Below are positions 26,445 to 34,737 of a stretch of DNA of 64,000 nucleotides, piece by piece (within the stretch, counting starts at the first letter, position 1; each line of letters starts with the position of its first letter). The notes below the pieces were generated by a model that saw only the letters and a program-made list of their open reading frames with translations, was not told the origin of the DNA and made no database searches. Both the position numbers and the translations under genes were made by a program. Origin of the DNA: Microbacterium radiodurans (lineage in GTDB: Bacteria; Actinomycetota; Actinomycetes; Actinomycetales; Microbacteriaceae). The DNA lies in assembly GCF_008710705.1 (NCBI RefSeq), contig NZ_VYRZ01000002.1, positions 1 through 64,000 of the forward strand. Reading direction: 5' to 3'.

Positions 26445-29400
26445 TCAGGGGGTGGCGGGTTCGGCGGGTGGCTGCGTCGTCGTCGGGTCGGGTGTCGGCT
26501 CGGGCTCCGGGGCGCGCTCGCACGTCACCGTCACCGAGAACGGCGCCAGCGGCGCGAGTCTGCCCGTCCACGACACCGTGTACTCGACCGCGCGGATCGC
26601 CCCGGCGGTTCCGGTGCCCCGGGAAGTGATCTCGTAGGTCAGCTGCCGGTCCCACCCCGGATTCCACTGCGGCGCGGACTGATCGGACTCGACACAGGAC
26701 GGGAGCCGTTGCACTACGACGGAGACAGGGCTGGAGGCGCTGCCCGAGGCGGGGCTGATGTCGATCGGATCCGAGCATCGGACGTCCGCACCCAAGAAGC
26801 TGTCGCACCACCGGGCGGACCACTGCTGGTTCGGTTCGTTCAGGCGCGGCGAGAAGGCATCCTGCCGCCCGCCGTTGAGGAAGTAGACGAGGCGAGCATC
26901 CTCGAAAGGCGGCGCACCCGGATCGCTGTGGGTTCCCTCCACCGCGTAGGTGTAGCCGCTCTGCGCGTTTCCGGTCGGGTTCGGAGAGACTCGGAAGGTC
27001 ATCCCCCGAGGCGCCTCGACGTCGCCGACCGGGCGCGCGGAGATGTCCGCTCGCGCCGTGCCGAAGCCGCCGGAGCCGTCGTAGGTGTGCTCGGCGCACG
27101 CCCAGACGGTCTTGCGGCGGAAGGCCTGCGCGTCGAACTGCTGGCTCGTGGCCGAGCTCGTCGGGCGGCAGGCCTCGGCCGACTGGTCGCTGAAGCCGAT
27201 GAGGGTCTGCGTGCCCTCGCCGTTCGGCGTGATCGCCGCCGTCACCCGGATCGAATTCGAGGTGTTGGTCTCCGACAGGGTGAGCGTCGGAGTTCCGACG
27301 CCGTGCGCGCGCACGTCGAGGGAGCGGCCCTCGCTCGAGCCGGCCGCGATCGGGGGCAGATCGAAGGTCGTCAGCGGCGTCGCGACAAGTGTCGTGCTCT
27401 GATTCGCGCCGACGTTGTAGTTCGTGAAGGTCGCGGTGCCGCCGACGACCGGGCGGGTGTCGGAGCCCTGCGCGCCGCCCGAGAGGCGGACGCTCCCCGC
27501 GGTGCTGTCGAGGCCCGTGACGGTGACCGTCGCGACACCGCCGCGACCGTCGCGCGTCGGCAGCGGCTGGAACGACGACCCGGCGGGCTGCGCCGGCGGA
27601 CGGTACGACCACGCCTCGGCGCGGACCGTCGAGCGCGAATCGCCGACCGAGCTGAACGCGCGCGCCTCGTAGGTGATCTTCTCGCCGACGGGCGCCGCGA
27701 TCGGCGAGCACGCGCCGTTCGCCGGGCACGTCGCGACCTCGCGGCCGCCCGCCGTGATGCGGTAGCCCTGCACGGCCGGGTAGGAGCCGCCGTCGGAGGT
27801 GACGCGCAGGGTCACGGTGTCGGCCGCGTACGAGGTCCACTCCATGCGGGTGGGGTTGGCCGGGAGGCCCTGCAGGTCGAGGATCACCTGCCCGTTGCGC
27901 TCACCGCTGGACTGCCGGCCCTGCGCGTCCTCGACGGTGAACGTGCCCGTGCACTCGGCCGCACCCGGGGCGTCGCCGGCCCACGTGGCGCGCACGGCGG
28001 TGTCGCTCGCCCGCGAGAACGACACGCCCGCGCAGTTGCCCGGACCCGAGGCGCCGACGAGGCGGAGCGGCGTGCCCGGCAGCGGGTTCACCTCACCGCC
28101 GCCGCCGATGACCTCGATCGTGCAGGAGGTGCTGCCGCCCGTCTGCGAGCACGTCTGCACGGCCGATCCGCCCTTGGGAAGCGTGGAGGGAGCCGGTCCC
28201 ACCGTCAGGAGGAGGTTCGCACCGGGCGCGTCGGGGTGGCTCGGCAGCGAGATCGCCACCGGCTCCTGGCGACCCGGGCGCGCGGCGTCCGCCGCCGTGA
28301 TCGTGGCGGTGCCGCCCGAGACCTCGACGGCGAACTGGTCGCCGCCGTGGGCGCCGGCGTACTGCACGGCGTCCCAGTCGGTCGCACCCGCCCACTGCAC
28401 CATCTGCGCGAGGTCGTAGGTCTGGCTCGCGCCGGGGCTCACGGTGAGCGAGGCGCTCCGGAGCGTCGGCTGCGGGATCTCGGCCTCGACGGCGACGCGA
28501 AGGGTCAGGTAGGTGACGTCCTCCTGCGTGCTCAGCCGCACCGAAACGACGCACGAGTCGGTGAACGGTGCGCCGGCGCCCGCGTCGTAGCGGATCGTCG
28601 TGCCCGATACCGCCGTGCACACCGCTTCGCCCCGGGCTCCGCCGGCGCGCACGCCCGCGGCATCCACGACGAGGGTCGTCCCGCTCGGCACGCGGACGGC
28701 GCCCGCCATGTCGAACTCGACGCTCTCGCCCTCGCGGACGGCGAGCGGGGGGAGGTTATCGCGCAGCGCGAGCCGGACGTCGGCGTCGCCGGGCACGCGG
28801 AGGAAGCCGTACGACGTCGCCTCGCTGCCGTCGAACGCGGTGCCGGTGACCTCGAAGGGGATGAGCCGCGAACGGGCGGGGAGCTCGCCGGAGATCTCCC
28901 AGCCGTCGGTCTCGAGGTCGGTCGGATCGCCCCACAGGCTCATCGACAGGCCCGAGACGTCGCCGGTGTTCCACGACACCTGGCCGTCGATGACGTCGAC
29001 GCCGCGGGGGAAGTCCTCGCGCGTCTCGACGGTGAGCACGGTGTCGCGGACGACGGGATAGTCGGGCACGGGTTCGCGGACGGTCTTGACCACCACGAGT
29101 CCCGTCGCCGTGTCGCCCTGCTGATTGCGGACCGTGTAGGCGTACGAGAAGGTGCCGAGGACATCGCCCGCTCGGAGGGTGACCGTACCGTCGTCGACCG
29201 AGGCGATGAGCGCCTGCAGGCCGTCGAACTCCGGGGAGCCCTCCGGGGCGTTGGGGCGGACGCCGACGAGCTCGAGCTCGCTGCCCGCGGGGTCGATGTC
29301 GTTGTCGGCGGGGCGCACGACCGCGGTGCTCTCGGCGCCGACCTGCACCTGCAGATAGTCGCTGTAGGTCACCGGGCGCGGGTCGGTCTGGGTGTCGATG

Positions 29401-32400
29401 ACGCCGACCCGGACGTCGGCGACGCCGGTCGCACCCGCGGGATCGCGAACCTGGTAGCGGAAGCGGACCTGACCGCTGAAGCCGTCGGGGCTCGTGTAGA
29501 CGATGGCCGATCCGTCCGCCGAGATGGTGGCCGACCCCTGAGGGGGCTGCTCGGTGATGCGATCGAGGACGACCGGGTCGCCGTCGGGATCGACGGCGTA
29601 GGCGTCGAGCGGGATGCTGACCGACTGACCGCTCAGCACGCGTCCGACGAGCGTGCGGGGCAGAGGGGCCTGATTGCTCTCGTTGCCGACCACGGTCACG
29701 GTCACGCGCGCCGTGTCGGTGACCTCGGGGAAGCCGAGCCGGAAGATCGTGTAGCTCAGGGCGTAGGTCCCCGCCTCCTCGGGGGCGAGGTAGCGCACGA
29801 GACGGTTGGTGGCGAAGGCGAGGCCGCCGCCGGTCTCGTTCACGATCGACGAGGGGTCGATCGCGATGAGCGCGCCCGACGGGGCGCTGTCGTTCTCGAG
29901 CACCGGGATGTCGATCTGCGTGCCCGCCCGCACCGTGACGGCGTCGTCGACCGCGATGGGCGGCTCTGCTGTCGCGGCGGGGAGGAGGATGACCGTCAGC
30001 TCGCCCTGAGCGGTCGCCGCCGCCGTTCCCGATCCGTCCGAGACCGTATAGCGCACGACGCCGAGGCGCCCGGGCTCGCCGGAGTCGGTCGTGCCGCTCA
30101 CGCGCAGGAGGCTCTGCCCGACGAGGTCGACGCCGAGCGACGCGAGCGGGTCGCTCTCGGGCCGCATGTCGCTGAGGAGCAGGACGAGCCCGGCGGGGTT
30201 CGAGACCGCGGAGAAGACGTCGATCGTCGCGTCCTCGTTCGGGCGCACGAACGCGGTCAGCGGCGGCGTGGCGATCGTCGCCGCGTCGGGGGACTGCATC
30301 GTGACGCGGACGATCGCGCTGGCCTCGGACAGGGTGTCGCGCACGGTGTACTGCACGATGTACGAACCCGGCTCGGTCGCCGTGAAGACCATGCTGAGCG
30401 CCGCGGGATTCGCCGTCGCGGTCGACTGCGCGTCGTCGAGGGCGACGACGCTCGTCAGCGAGACCGCGCCGGCGGCCCCCGTGACCGACGAGGCCACCGA
30501 GATGTCGAGCGGCTCGCCGACGACACCGGTGACGGCGAACGAGTCGGCGGTCAGCTCCGGAGCCGGGGTCACCGCGACGGTGAGCGGCTGCATGGTGGTG
30601 GCGCCGCGGGCATCCGACACCGTCACGCCGATCGAGACCGTGACGGCCTCGGTCGCGTTCGGATCGGGATGCTGGTAGGTCAGCGTCCCCTCGGGAGAGG
30701 TCGTGACCGTTCCGATGCCGCCGTCGAGCGTGGCGCCGGCGAGGAAGATCGGATCGCCCTCGGGGTCGACCCAGCCGTCGAGGACCTCGGCCGACACGGT
30801 GCCGCCGGGAGTGACCGACAGCGAGGGCCACGTGGCGAGACACCCCTCGACGCCGCACCAGACCGGTGCGGTGTTCTGCTCGTCGGGGACGACCGTGACG
30901 GTGACGGTCGCGAGTTCCGAGTACAGGCCGTCGGCGCTCGTGCCGTCGGTGACGCGGTAGCGGAGGGTCGCCGTCCCGGTCGCTTCGGGGGAGACCGACA
31001 GGGCGATCTGCTGCTGAGCGCCGGTGACCGTCGCGCTGCCGAACGCCGGATCCACGTTCTCGAGCGAAGCGACGTCGATGCTCAGGACGTCCTCGTTGGG
31101 ATCGTGATCGTTGAGCAGCACGGGCAGGAGCGCGACGGAGCCCGCGCGCACGCCGAACGCGTCGTCGACGGCGACGGGGGGCTTCGGGTCGAGCACCCGC
31201 TCGGAGGTGGCGTCGTTCTGCTGCTCGATCTCGGTCTGCGGCTCGAGGTTCCACTGCTGAGACGAGGGGATGAGCTCGCCGCCGGGCGCCTTCCAGACCC
31301 AGCCCGATCGACGATCGTTGAGGGCCAGGCGGGTGCCGTTGCCGATGAACGAGGGGTCGACACCGTCTCCGATGTCGGCGCCGGCGTAGTCGAGGGACAC
31401 GAGGTCGTCCGGTGCTGCGGTCGACCACAGCGAGCCCGAGCTCTCACCCTCGCGCAGCCACCCGGCGTGCACCGAGCCGCCCTGCGCGACCGGTGTCGCG
31501 GGAGTGCCGAGTCCCGGTTCGTCGACGACGCGTTCGGCCGTTCCGGCATCGGGGGAGACCTCGACGACGCCGTCGACGTCCGCGATCACGACGGGACCTG
31601 CCGCGCGCGTCGCCTGCTGCACGAGAGCGCCCGGGCTCGTGCCGGTGGGCACGGCCTCGTCCCGTCCCGCCGTCCAGGCGTCGCCGGTCGCGCTGTCGAG
31701 CAGCAGCCAGCGTCCGTCGACGGCGGTCAGCTGGGCGTCGGCCGGAGCGGCCGGCGTCGCGTCGTCGCCGAGGATGCGGCCGGTGCCGGCCTCGGCGCGG
31801 ACGACACGGCTCTCGGCCGCGGAGTAGGCGTAGATCGTTCCGCCCTCGTCGACGGCGACGGCGGTCGCGACGAATCGGGGACGGTCCTGCCCTTCCGGGG
31901 TCTCGACGTCGGCGTACGGGTCGACCGGGACGGCCTCGCCCCCGCCCGAGAGCGTGCTTCCGAAGACGCCGCCGGCATCCGTCCGGTACGCCAGCCAGTC
32001 GCCGGAGGCGGCGATCTGGGCGGTTCCCGGCGGGGTCGGTGCGAACGCGTCCTCGGCCTCGTCGGTGAGGTCCGCCGGCCGTGCCAGGTCGACGTCGGAG
32101 TACTGCGCGCCGCCGTCGCTGAAGACGAAGAGGCGGTCGGCCGTCTGCGCGAGCGAGGTGCCGTTCTCGACCTGCTTGACCGTGTCGACTTCGCCGAGGT
32201 CGAGGTTCACGCGGGCGTAGCCGCTGCCGGTGCCGTTCTGCAGAGCCCAGACCGTCGGGTCTTCGGGCGGGGTCTGCTGGGCGTCGTACCCGGGCCAGAC
32301 GACGGCGAGGGTGCTCACGACGCCGACGACGGCGGTCACGGCGGCGATGCCGATCGCGGTGCTGCGTCGCATCCGGGGACGCGGGGATTCGGGACGGGCC

Positions 32401-32402
32401 AT
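26445..32402 (-). CDS. Giant extracytoplasmic Ig/cadherin/fibronectin-repeat protein (1985 aa)
   Basis: A short cytoplasmic N-terminus rich in Arg is followed by one membrane helix (about 14-35). The extracytoplasmic part begins with a beta-propeller-like region (about 40-390). Then come about ten Ig/cadherin-like modules, several starting with PxAVDDAFGVRAG or VDPEGDPI and ending in TVTVVP-like strands (about 410-1370), followed by less regular Ig and fibronectin-III-like modules with paired cysteines (about 1380-1960). The C-terminus is a Thr/Pro-rich tail (PTPDPTTTQPP). No sorting signal is seen, so it is anchored only by the N-terminal helix. It starts four bases after the kinase stop. 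It could be the ligand-sensing or adhesive partner of the kinase; that is inference. Confidence 0.88.
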   Translation of the reverse strand: MARPESPRPRMRRSTAIGIAAVTAVVGVVSTLAVVWPGYDAQQTPPEDPTVWALQNGTGSGYARVNLDLGEVDTVKQVENGTSLAQTADRLFVFSDGGAQYSDVDLARPADLTDEAEDAFAPTPPGTAQIAASGDWLAYRTDAGGVFGSTLSGGGEAVPVDPYADVETPEGQDRPRFVATAVAVDEGGTIYAYSAAESRVVRAEAGTGRILGDDATPAAPADAQLTAVDGRWLLLDSATGDAWTAGRDEAVPTGTSPGALVQQATRAAGPVVIADVDGVVEVSPDAGTAERVVDEPGLGTPATPVAQGGSVHAGWLREGESSGSLWSTAAPDDLVSLDYAGADIGDGVDPSFIGNGTRLALNDRRSGWVWKAPGGELIPSSQQWNLEPQTEIEQQNDATSERVLDPKPPVAVDDAFGVRAGSVALLPVLLNDHDPNEDVLSIDVASLENVDPAFGSATVTGAQQQIALSVSPEATGTATLRYRVTDGTSADGLYSELATVTVTVVPDEQNTAPVWCGVEGCLATWPSLSVTPGGTVSAEVLDGWVDPEGDPIFLAGATLDGGIGTVTTSPEGTLTYQHPDPNATEAVTVSIGVTVSDARGATTMQPLTVAVTPAPELTADSFAVTGVVGEPLDISVASSVTGAAGAVSLTSVVALDDAQSTATANPAALSMVFTATEPGSYIVQYTVRDTLSEASAIVRVTMQSPDAATIATPPLTAFVRPNEDATIDVFSAVSNPAGLVLLLSDMRPESDPLASLGVDLVGQSLLRVSGTTDSGEPGRLGVVRYTVSDGSGTAAATAQGELTVILLPAATAEPPIAVDDAVTVRAGTQIDIPVLENDSAPSGALIAIDPSSIVNETGGGLAFATNRLVRYLAPEEAGTYALSYTIFRLGFPEVTDTARVTVTVVGNESNQAPLPRTLVGRVLSGQSVSIPLDAYAVDPDGDPVVLDRITEQPPQGSATISADGSAIVYTSPDGFSGQVRFRYQVRDPAGATGVADVRVGVIDTQTDPRPVTYSDYLQVQVGAESTAVVRPADNDIDPAGSELELVGVRPNAPEGSPEFDGLQALIASVDDGTVTLRAGDVLGTFSYAYTVRNQQGDTATGLVVVKTVREPVPDYPVVRDTVLTVETREDFPRGVDVIDGQVSWNTGDVSGLSMSLWGDPTDLETDGWEISGELPARSRLIPFEVTGTAFDGSEATSYGFLRVPGDADVRLALRDNLPPLAVREGESVEFDMAGAVRVPSGTTLVVDAAGVRAGGARGEAVCTAVSGTTIRYDAGAGAPFTDSCVVSVRLSTQEDVTYLTLRVAVEAEIPQPTLRSASLTVSPGASQTYDLAQMVQWAGATDWDAVQYAGAHGGDQFAVEVSGGTATITAADAARPGRQEPVAISLPSHPDAPGANLLLTVGPAPSTLPKGGSAVQTCSQTGGSTSCTIEVIGGGGEVNPLPGTPLRLVGASGPGNCAGVSFSRASDTAVRATWAGDAPGAAECTGTFTVEDAQGRQSSGERNGQVILDLQGLPANPTRMEWTSYAADTVTLRVTSDGGSYPAVQGYRITAGGREVATCPANGACSPIAAPVGEKITYEARAFSSVGDSRSTVRAEAWSYRPPAQPAGSSFQPLPTRDGRGGVATVTVTGLDSTAGSVRLSGGAQGSDTRPVVGGTATFTNYNVGANQSTTLVATPLTTFDLPPIAAGSSEGRSLDVRAHGVGTPTLTLSETNTSNSIRVTAAITPNGEGTQTLIGFSDQSAEACRPTSSATSQQFDAQAFRRKTVWACAEHTYDGSGGFGTARADISARPVGDVEAPRGMTFRVSPNPTGNAQSGYTYAVEGTHSDPGAPPFEDARLVYFLNGGRQDAFSPRLNEPNQQWSARWCDSFLGADVRCSDPIDISPASGSASSPVSVVVQRLPSCVESDQSAPQWNPGWDRQLTYEITSRGTGTAGAIRAVEYTVSWTGRLAPLAPFSVTVTCERAPEPEPTPDPTTTQPPAEPATP

Positions 32403-32406
32403 CGGT

Positions 32407-33552
32407 TCAGCCGATCCCGCCGACGAGCAGGAGGGTCGTGAGCGCGCCGCCGGCGGCGAGCAGGACGCCGCCGCCCGCCAGCAGGGCGATCTTGACCCCG
32501 GTGCTCAGGCCGCGCGCGGGTTCGGCGCCCGCGAGGATCGTGCCCTCGTCGGGGCGACGCTCGGGCGCGCGCGTCGCGCGGGCGGGGCGACGGGACTCGT
32601 AGGCGACCGAGGGGCGGACGGGGCCGCGGGAGCGGTCGTCCGCGAAGTCGACGGCGGCGCCCGCCGTGGCCCAGGCGTCGCCGGCGACCTCCATCGGGGT
32701 GTGCGGCATGCCGAGCTCGTGCTGCACGAGCTGGAGCTCGTGGGCGAGCTCCGCCGCCGACGCGTGACGCTGCGCGGGGTCGCGGCTCATCGAGCGGGCG
32801 AGCACCTGCTCGAGGCGGGCGGGGACGTCGGCGCGCTCGATCGGGGTGTATGCGGCCTTGCGGATGCGCGACTTGAGCTGGTCGCGGGTGTTCTGGCCGC
32901 TTCCGGCGCGCTCGAAGGGGCTCCGCCCGGCCAGCAGCGAATACAGCGTCGCGCCGAGACCCCACACCTCGGCCGCGACGGACCCGGCGACACGCTCGTC
33001 GACGATCTCCGGCGCGCTCCACGGCACCGACATCGCGAATACCTCGTCCGCGCTCGGACGCTCGCTGATCGCCGCGGCGATGCCGAAGTCCGAGAGGACG
33101 GGCGAGCCGAAGGTGGTCACGAGGATGTTGGAGGGCTTGATGTCGCGGTGGAGGAGTCCGGCGCGGTGGGCGGTCTCGAGCGCCGACCCGATCTTCACGC
33201 CGAGCTGGAGCACCTCGGCGACGGGGATCACCTCGCGCCGGTAGCGGTTCGTCAGCGACGTCGGGCAGTACTCCATCACGATGTAGGGCCGACCGTCCGC
33301 CGAGATCGAGGCCTCGTAGATCGTGAGGATCGACGGGTGGGCGCTCAGCCGCGCCATCACGTCGGCCTCGGCATTGAACATCCGGAGCAGACTCTCGTCG
33401 ACGACGTCCTCGAGCATGACCTTCACGGCCACGGGGCGACGGGGCAGGTTCTGCTCGAAGAGGAACACGTCGGCGAATCCGCCGGTTCCGAGGGGACGGA
33501 CGTAGGTGAAGCCGGAGATCCCGGGAGGTGCGGACGGCAGTCGCGACGCCAC
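32407..33552 (-). CDS. Ser/Thr protein kinase, Hanks type, with C-terminal membrane helix (381 aa)
   Basis: The kinase domain occupies about 14-270: glycine loop LGTGGFADVF, VAVKVM (Lys44), HRDIKPSNIL (Asp137), SDFGIAAA (Asp155) and the APE-type SAPEIV. All catalytic residues are present. A linker containing DEGTILAGAEP, related to the TTLSSR motif, leads to one C-terminal helix (KIALLAGGGVLLAAGG) with almost nothing beyond it, so it has no PASTA or other outside sensor. The giant repeat protein encoded four bases downstream could supply that function. The start at GTG 33552 has no clear ribosome-binding site. It follows the FHA gene after a 113-base gap with possible promoter activity. Confidence 0.93.
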   Translation of the reverse strand: MASRLPSAPPGISGFTYVRPLGTGGFADVFLFEQNLPRRPVAVKVMLEDVVDESLLRMFNAEADVMARLSAHPSILTIYEASISADGRPYIVMEYCPTSLTNRYRREVIPVAEVLQLGVKIGSALETAHRAGLLHRDIKPSNILVTTFGSPVLSDFGIAAAISERPSADEVFAMSVPWSAPEIVDERVAGSVAAEVWGLGATLYSLLAGRSPFERAGSGQNTRDQLKSRIRKAAYTPIERADVPARLEQVLARSMSRDPAQRHASAAELAHELQLVQHELGMPHTPMEVAGDAWATAGAAVDFADDRSRGPVRPSVAYESRRPARATRAPERRPDEGTILAGAEPARGLSTGVKIALLAGGGVLLAAGGALTTLLLVGGIG

Positions 33553-33665
33553 GGCTCAGCTCCCCCCTGTGCGCGGGGCGGCTCGGTCGTGGCCCCCCGG
33601 AATCATTGCTCCGTGAATTTTTTCTAACATACGGAGCGAACTGCCGGAAATCGCTTGACCGGCGA
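33553..33665 (-). promoter_or_regulatory. AT-rich intergenic segment before the kinase gene, with inverted repeat
   Basis: GCTCCGT (33608-33614) and ACGGAGC (33631-33637) flank a 16-base AT-rich core, by far the most AT-rich stretch in the region. It lies on the promoter side of the kinase gene and probably contains its promoter or an operator; no convincing -35/-10 pair could be fixed. Confidence 0.4.
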
Positions 33666-34703
33666 TCACGGCGTGGTGTCGAACACGACGATCACGCCGT
33701 CACCCAGGTCGAGGACGGTGCCGACCTCGACGCGCAGGGTCGCACCGCCCCGCAGAAGCGTCACATCGCCGTCCGGACGGCGGACGACCGTCCCGTTCGT
33801 GGAATCGAGATCGCGCAGGACGAGCTCGTCGCCGTCGAGGCGGACCTCGAGGTGCGTGCTCGAGACCTCTTTGCGCGGAGAGGGGACGGCGGCGATGCGC
33901 GCGCCCGGGTGATCGGCGGCGCGCGGACCCCGGCCGAGGACCACGGGGTGGTCGAGCGGCACCTCGCCGCCGGGGTCGACCCGCAGGCGAGCGGTGCGGC
34001 CCGGCGGGGGAGCGTCGGCGACGCGCGGACGGCGCGAGCCGAGGATCGTCTCGTCCTCGACGGCGTCGCCGTGTCCGTCGGCCTCGCTCGGCTCCGCCGG
34101 CGGCGGAGTGCGCCGCGGTCCGACGGCGGCGGCGAGGTCGCCGCGATCGATCGCGACGGTTTCGAGCGGGTCGAGGTCGCCGAGGAACGCGGTCGGTTCC
34201 ACGATGTGCTCACGGGATGCCGCGACCGCCTCGATCGGCGCGGGTGAGGGTGCCGTCTCGGCGCCCCAGCGGAGGCCGTTGGAGCGGGCAACCCCCCGGC
34301 CGAGCGGCAGCGGACCGCCGTCGTCGTCTCCGGCGAGCGAGAGCGAGATGCCGGCCACCTCTCGCGCCGATCCCTCGACCCACGTTCCCACGCCGCCCCC
34401 GGCGTAGCTGCTGCGCTGCGGACCGTGCAGGTCGATCGTCGCGGTGCCGCGGACGGCGACCGAGACCGAGCTGGTCGCCACGTCGACGAGCTCGACCAGC
34501 GCGAAGTCGGGCAGCGCGCCGATGCCGATCGCTGCGATGACCGAGAGGACGTCCTCGAACGCGGCATCGGCGGCGGTCATCGTCGACCACAGATCCGCAG
34601 CGATCCCCGCACCCGCCTCCGCCCCCAGCAGGAGCGCGAACCGGTCGGCGACCATCGCGTATCCGGCGGTTCCGGCATCCGCGGGAGTGGGGTAGGTGAA
34701 CAC
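33666..34703 (-). CDS. FHA-domain protein with unknown N-terminal domain (345 aa)
   Basis: First gene of the kinase cluster. The C-terminal FHA domain (about 245-345) has an intact phosphothreonine pocket: VVLGRGPRA, KEVSSTHLEVRL and LDSTNGTVVR. Upstream lies EDETILGSRRP, again a threonine in the acidic-x-T-x-L-x-x-R-R context. The N-terminal about 200 residues, predicted alpha/beta with FALVELVDVATSSVSVAVRG, match nothing I recognise. No membrane helix. The GTG start is six bases from a minus-strand TAGGCT, giving a leaderless message. A soluble phospho-dependent adaptor is inferred. Confidence 0.87.
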   Translation of the reverse strand: MFTYPTPADAGTAGYAMVADRFALLLGAEAGAGIAADLWSTMTAADAAFEDVLSVIAAIGIGALPDFALVELVDVATSSVSVAVRGTATIDLHGPQRSSYAGGGVGTWVEGSAREVAGISLSLAGDDDGGPLPLGRGVARSNGLRWGAETAPSPAPIEAVAASREHIVEPTAFLGDLDPLETVAIDRGDLAAAVGPRRTPPPAEPSEADGHGDAVEDETILGSRRPRVADAPPPGRTARLRVDPGGEVPLDHPVVLGRGPRAADHPGARIAAVPSPRKEVSSTHLEVRLDGDELVLRDLDSTNGTVVRRPDGDVTLLRGGATLRVEVGTVLDLGDGVIVVFDTTP

Positions 34704-34709
34704 CTGCCC

Positions 34710-34715
34710 AGCCTA
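34710..34715 (-). promoter_or_regulatory. -10 element (TAGGCT) before the first gene of the kinase cluster
   Basis: Minus-strand TAGGCT is followed by GGGCAG and the GTG at 34703. It marks a promoter for the cluster, placed only 34 bases after the mannosyltransferase gene ends. Confidence 0.55.
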
Positions 34716-34737
34716 GGCCCGACCCGCGTCGCGCCCG

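Noticed and set aside
25557..32441. A 2294-codon open frame on the plus strand
   Set aside because: It lies entirely antisense to moxR and the giant repeat gene. High-GC genes with C/G third positions leave the opposite strand open; its protein is Arg/Gly/Asp-rich with no family motif.
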